Assembly: GCA_002081555.1 (NCBI GenBank)
Contig: MZNV01002313.1
Span: forward strand, 1 to 22,075
Direction: 5' to 3'
From: Protostelium mycophagum
Lineage: Eukaryota > Evosea > Variosea > Protosteliida > Protosteliaceae
DNA length: 22,075 nucleotides
Numbering within the stretch: position 1 is the first letter of the stretch; each line of letters opens with the position of its first letter. Positions 18,301 through 22,075 of the stretch are shown here, piece after piece. The notes beneath the pieces are model-generated. The model did no database searches. It saw nothing but the letters and a program-made list of their open reading frames with translations, and was not told the origin of the DNA. The position numbers and the translations under genes were made by a program.

Positions 18301-20816
18301 ATTTTAAATGTTTTTAAAAATTCTTTTCGTGGATAAACAAATTATAAACTGAAATTACCACGAAAAATAATAGATTTAAAAATTCAAAATTTCAGGACAA
18401 CCTGCATGGTTCCTCTCATCAAAGTTACTCTGCTGCTGAAGAAAGGCCTCTTTAGCCTCTCTCTAACTGAGGCACTCATCTCTGCAGAGGTAACTCTTCT
18501 CTGAACCTCTTCACAGCATAGCAGACCAAAGCCGCGCCTGTCACGGTTAATAACGTGCTCGTTCGTGAAATGTCCGCAGATCCAACTTACGCGCGTCAGA
18601 ATTGGCCCGCGAACTTTCTTCACATCTCATATTTCCCATAATGAAACAAGCATCCGCCTTGGACATTTTGACACGTGACATATCGTCGTGACTCTACAAA
18701 TTTCAAAACTATTTTAAATAAAGTTGAAATATTTTAAATGTTTTTAAAAATTCTTTTCGTGGATAAACAAATTATAAACTGAAATTACCACGAAAAATAA
18801 TAGATTTAAAAATTCAAAATTTCAGGACAACCTGCATGGTTCCTCTCATCAAAGTTACTCTGCTGCTGAAGAAAGGCCTCTTTAGCCTCTCTCTAACTGA
18901 GGCACTCATCTCTGCATCTCCGAGTATCATGACGCATATCTCCGTCCTGGTGGTGCTCCTATCTGGATGATAGAATTCATTCAGAAAATGGTCGAGAGTG
19001 CCGGTCGGATCGGCCGTGATGAGAACAACGTGTGAGTATTTTCCTCGAAATTTCGGTGGTTCTGTGAGTGACACGTCAGGTCATGATGACAAAAAAGGTC
19101 ATGTCATGACAAAGGTCAAAACATACCTCTTCCTTTCATTGATGAGGTCCAATAGCTTGGATATTTGGGCCGGTATCAACGCTACCGCGACACCTAATGA
19201 ACAATACCTCGACCCTTCTCAAGGGTGTGTTAGGAGTGATATCTCCGTATCCTACTGTCGCAAAAGTCTGAGACATCTCAGTACCTCTGAAATTATTTTT
19301 TAGCCACGGCCGCCACAGGGTTTATGAATACTGAGAGATTTTCTGAGACCGAAAGCACCTGCACGTGAAGCGCGCGTCGCAAGTCACATTAAGGATATTA
19401 GCTCGTACACAACAAAATTCCGGAAATTCGGTGACAGTGTGAGAAATTCACAGAAAAATAGAAGTAAAACTCACCACTACAACAAAGTACACAGTGTCCA
19501 GAAGCGTATTGAAATCAGATTGATTCACTATGGTATTATTCTAATGATATTTAATCTACATTTATATCATTTGTGTCGGTCTACGACTCACCTCGATCAC
19601 AAACATGATCCCCACAGTGATGAAAATGAGTGCCAACGATCTGCAAGAATAAAGCGGTGCACCAAACTCAAAGAGGTAATAGAACCTCGCAGCTCTGAGA
19701 TAGATAATAGAAATTGATGAATGGGGGGACGATGCCCACAAAGCAGGTGGACATCTCCACCGTCGCCCGTCTATGAAAAATTTCAAGTTGAAGAAGGGCT
19801 GCCTGGGGAGGGTCATTCGAAATGTACAGAGGGGGGAGTAGTTCTCTCAGCACTCCAGGTAGTTCTCACGATCTCTGGACGGTAAGAAGTAAGATCTAGA
19901 GGTGAATCCAAGGCTGTTGAAAAATGCCAACGAAATCATGAACATTGTAATTGGGATCGCCTTGTTTTGGTGATATGTTGCTGACAGTGATAGTCATATA
20001 TATGAAAATGCCACAAGATAAAACGCTGAGAAATAAGTCTAAGGTTTGCTGTAGTATTAATACGTTTAATGTAATCTCTTCAACAACTTACCACAGCGAT
20101 GTGAGGAGCTGGTCTATAATTCGAGAAGATTTTTCCATCTAGAGAATAACCCCACGATGTGACCATATCGTATTTCGAAAGCTTGATAATAAATGAGAGT
20201 GACAGGATTCTGTTCATCTCCAAATATGGCGACATAAACCATGTGGCTTTGTGCTTGTGCTCGTGTGATTCGTTCATGTCTTTCAACGGTTTTCTTGGTT
20301 TCGTGGCTTGGGACAACTGCCAGAGATACTGTCGGAGGCTGAATCTACACCGAAATCTCACCCAAGTGACACCACTCCCGTGGCCACCGTGGGGATTTCA
20401 AACCCCTTCCTCTGAAGAGGTTGTTCGCCTTCTGACTATTTCGTCTTCTGGTACCAGTCACATAGGGTCAGGATGTTTAAAGAGCCAAGTCTATGTACAA
20501 TGGAAAAATTTATGCCCCGACTTCGAGGTTTGGGTGGCGAGTCGTGAGGTCCCGGTCTTGTCTTTTGTACGATGCAATATTTTTCGTGATGGTGATCATG
20601 TTCTTGATGTACTCTTCATACGGACTTGGCCAGTAAAGAAATCCTCTTGCATAAAGCGGTTAAGGACCTGCATCTGTGGGTTCTTCTTCATAATGAGATC
20701 GTTCATTGTGTTGGAGCTGCTCATTGGAGGGTGCGAGTGACTGAGTGATGTCAATATTGGCCAATAGGGTTCGGACGACAATCGTACCTTGAGGTGTGTT
20801 CTGATCGAAGGCTCAT
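15366..20816 (-). CDS. BK/Slo-type potassium channel gene with RCK domains, probably damaged
   Basis: Read on the minus strand. A TATA box precedes ATG 20816 and a short first exon (20816-20788). The membrane part includes an S1-like segment (LDLFLSVLSCGIFIYM), S3 (CFVGIVPPFINFYYL), S5 (LALIFITVGIMFVIE), pore TFATVGYGDITP and S6 (VAVALIPAQISKLLDLI). RCK1 follows (YSHVVLITADPTGTLDHFL), then AALVCYAVKRFREELP and CICPGFMALLGNMIHTF; RCK2 has DWIIVVGSNANMIRF and QVVILQFDDED. Clean 3' exons: 15366-15596, 15670-15765, 15860-15921, 16045-16219, 16279-16384, 16477-16613, 16737-16883, 16984-17056, 17176-17378, 17460-17557, 17608-17694, 17800-17923, 18025-18107, 18161-18263; all their phases agree. Further 5' are 18832-19061, 19127-19267, 19475-19540 and about 19592-20048. 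The family forms Ca2+- or Na+-gated K+ channels of the plasma membrane. Frame problems around S2-S4 and S6 and a duplicated block in RCK1 make an intact product doubtful. No clear S0 helix or Ca2+-bowl was found. Confidence 0.8.
18055..18484. repeat. 430-bp tandem duplication, copy nearer the 3' end of the channel gene
   Basis: This unit is repeated head to tail at 18485-18914. I see one difference, C at 18136 against T at 18566. The ends share the dinucleotide CA, which suggests a microhomology-mediated or replication-slippage origin. The unit holds the end of one RCK1 exon (RLKRPFFSSRVTLMRGTMQ), the whole exon that encodes SHDDMSRVKMSKADACFIM (18161-18263), two introns, and the start of the AALVCYAVKRF exon, all on the minus strand. 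Confidence 0.95.
18485..18914. repeat. 430-bp tandem duplication, copy nearer the 5' end of the channel gene
   Basis: This is the second copy of the 430-bp unit, with the same exon and intron content (the SHDDM exon is at 18591-18693). At the junction of the two copies, minus-strand translation of the AALVCYAVKRF exon runs LPLQR and then stops at TGA. Using both copies in one mRNA would therefore truncate the protein. Joining the donor of the 5' copy (18591) to the acceptor of the 3' copy (18107) would skip the junction and keep frame. Confidence 0.95.
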
Positions 20817-20854
20817 TTTCTCATTTAAGCGAGCTGCTAAAAAATCTGTCGAGC

Positions 20855-20860
20855 TATATA
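20855..20860 (-). promoter_or_regulatory. TATA box of the channel gene
   Basis: TATATA lies in the minus-strand context CTCTATATAGCTC, about 40 bases before the first ATG (20816). The spacing suits a start of transcription near 20825 and a very short 5' leader. It also supports the choice of that ATG. Confidence 0.5.
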
Positions 20861-20869
20861 GAGTTAGAT

Positions 20870-21620
20870 GCTTATAACCGACAGGACAGGGTTGGTCACC
20901 TCATGGTCGTTTCTCGTGATGTGCCGGTTCAGGAGAGGAAGCTTTGTTTTGTGTGCACTAACAGACGAAAATCACGTCCACTTTCGATAGAGCCGACGCG
21001 ATCGCGACTAATGCCGGAAATTTGCTGTAGAAATGGTGTGGATTACCCCTCTTGATGAGTTTCTGAGACTTTGCGTGAGATTTCATCCAGTTTCCACGCA
21101 ATTTCACAATATTTTGAGAGTCTCCTACTTTCTATCAATTCGCCATAATGAAATCATCAAAATATCTAAGAGATCGGGTGCTGGAAAGAGGATCAAAGAC
21201 GATCAAAGAGGGCCTGGTGCGAGAAGTGTTGCTGTTCTCTGTTCAAAAGTGCACGAACAGCCTATAAGCGCGTTTGGAGTTGACGTCGGCTGTCTACTTT
21301 CTCGAAATCCCAGAATTGAGAAGCTCCTTTGGTGTGGTTTTTATTGTCGTGTACAGGTGTTATTTGCACAGCGGTTTCAAATTCCCGGTGGCAACATGTT
21401 AGTCCAAAGCAACAGCTTAATATTTGCATCAACTAACGTTTGTTCTTACCGCAATTTGAGTCTGCAATTATTATAATTTTCAACACACCCCAACAACAGG
21501 TCTAGCCATTTTTTGGTGTTTTTATGGTCATGTTTATGTACAAAAGGTGCTCCCAGGGTGCCATTAGTGTGCTCAAAATTATATTTCTATACCATTGCTA
21601 TCTAGCACTTTTTTCATTAA
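20870..21620. other. Right flank without a recognisable gene
   Basis: A 147-codon open frame (21033-21476, plus strand) and an 88-codon one (20789-21055, plus strand) exist, but neither shows a domain, signal peptide or consistent splice context. The second overlaps the first exon and TATA box of the channel gene on the other strand. I find no RNA gene and no repeat here. The upstream regulatory region of the channel gene presumably lies in 20,860-21,100. Confidence 0.4.
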
Positions 21621-21633
21621 CTTGTTAAAAAAA

Positions 21634-21870
21634 GTCCTTCCTGTTGCCTCAAGCTCAGAGGCAGCAAGGACAAAATGTGAACTTATGCTAAAATAGAATA
21701 GAGAAAGATAAACCAATACTAAAGTTCTCTGATATTAGAGCCTTTAGACACTGCTAATAGTGACAAGTGTCGTCTTAAACTCAGAGACGGCAGGAATAGA
21801 ACGCAGGAGCAGTGAAGAAATAAAGAAGTTAAAACGCTACTGTGGTCTTAACTCTGTCTCTTCAGACAGA
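21634..21870. repeat. Three successive hairpin-forming inverted repeats
   Basis: The first is 21634-21671: GTCCTT, a 3-base bulge and GTTGCCTC pair with GAGGCAGC and AAGGAC around the loop AAGCTCA. The second is 21769-21791: GTCGTCTT pairs with GAGACGGC (two G-U pairs) around the loop AAACTCA. The third is 21853-21870: TCTGTCT pairs with AGACAGA around CTTC. The first two have related loops and stems, so they look like diverged copies of one element spaced about 130 bp apart. The region contains no reading frame of note. Confidence 0.5.
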
Positions 21871-22075
21871 CTGAGGTTTTTATTAAGAGTTGTTGTGTTG
21901 TAGATAGGGTCAGAATGGCAGGTGCAATTAGTTGCTTGTCTACAATGCTGGATTTGCCAAAGCTCAGCACTTTGCTGCTACTTGTGTTTTAATGTCATTT
22001 TCACAACAGGTAATTTTTTGAGGAAAATTCCCGCAAGTTGAGGGGTGTCCGGGTCGCCAATTTCTGATCAAAGGG

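Noticed and set aside
20159-20740. A 193-codon plus-strand open frame
   Set aside because: It lies antisense to the 5' exons of the channel gene, which carries splice sites and conserved segments on the minus strand, and it shows no domain.
1-22075. A CRISPR array, prokaryotic operon or phage module
   Set aside because: The regular repeats encode protein modules and the genes have spliceosomal introns and poly(A) signals. No direct-repeat and spacer pattern exists.

Overview
This is a nuclear window from a eukaryote, probably a free-living protist. It has many short spliceosomal introns (37-65 nt in the first large gene, about 43-207 nt in the last), GT..AG ends with a TGAC or TGAT branch-like motif close to the acceptor, and a eukaryotic initiator tRNA with an A1:U72 pair. 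The very long Cys-rich receptor-like gene resembles those of amoebozoans and similar protists. An amoebozoan of protostelid type is my best guess, from general feel only.

Layout. Positions 1-1,350 are AT-rich, with a small tandem repeat and a degraded coding relic on the minus strand. Positions 1,407-13,940 (+) hold one giant gene that I can follow through 27 exons to about 3,750 residues. It has a signal peptide, a roughly 980-residue unassigned ectodomain with propeller-like motifs, an EGF-like stretch, and about a hundred CxxC modules of the ephrin-receptor/TNFR-like (GCC2/GCC3) type, most of them in one intronless 5.2-kb exon. A membrane segment, a long acidic and Lys-rich loop and a multi-pass C-terminal membrane domain follow. 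Positions 14,318-14,895 (+) encode a two-exon cytochrome b5-like protein. Positions 14,988-15,059 (+) are an initiator tRNA-Met. Positions 15,366-20,816 (-) hold a BK/Slo-type potassium channel gene with pore, RCK1 and RCK2. Positions 20,860-22,075 contain no gene I can recognise, but do contain a run of hairpins.

The genes do not look like a co-regulated unit. The giant gene and the channel both encode membrane proteins, and both have an AATAAA signal at or immediately after the stop codon, so very short 3' UTRs are likely. The channel locus carries a 430-bp tandem duplication (one mismatch seen) across RCK1 exons. It also has places in the membrane domain where the frame cannot be followed with introns of ordinary size. 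It may be a recently damaged gene, or the assembly may contain errors there.

The most interesting signal I found is in the Cys-rich array. Three modules have each lost both cysteines of what should be one disulfide, in the same pattern, while essentially all the others are regular.
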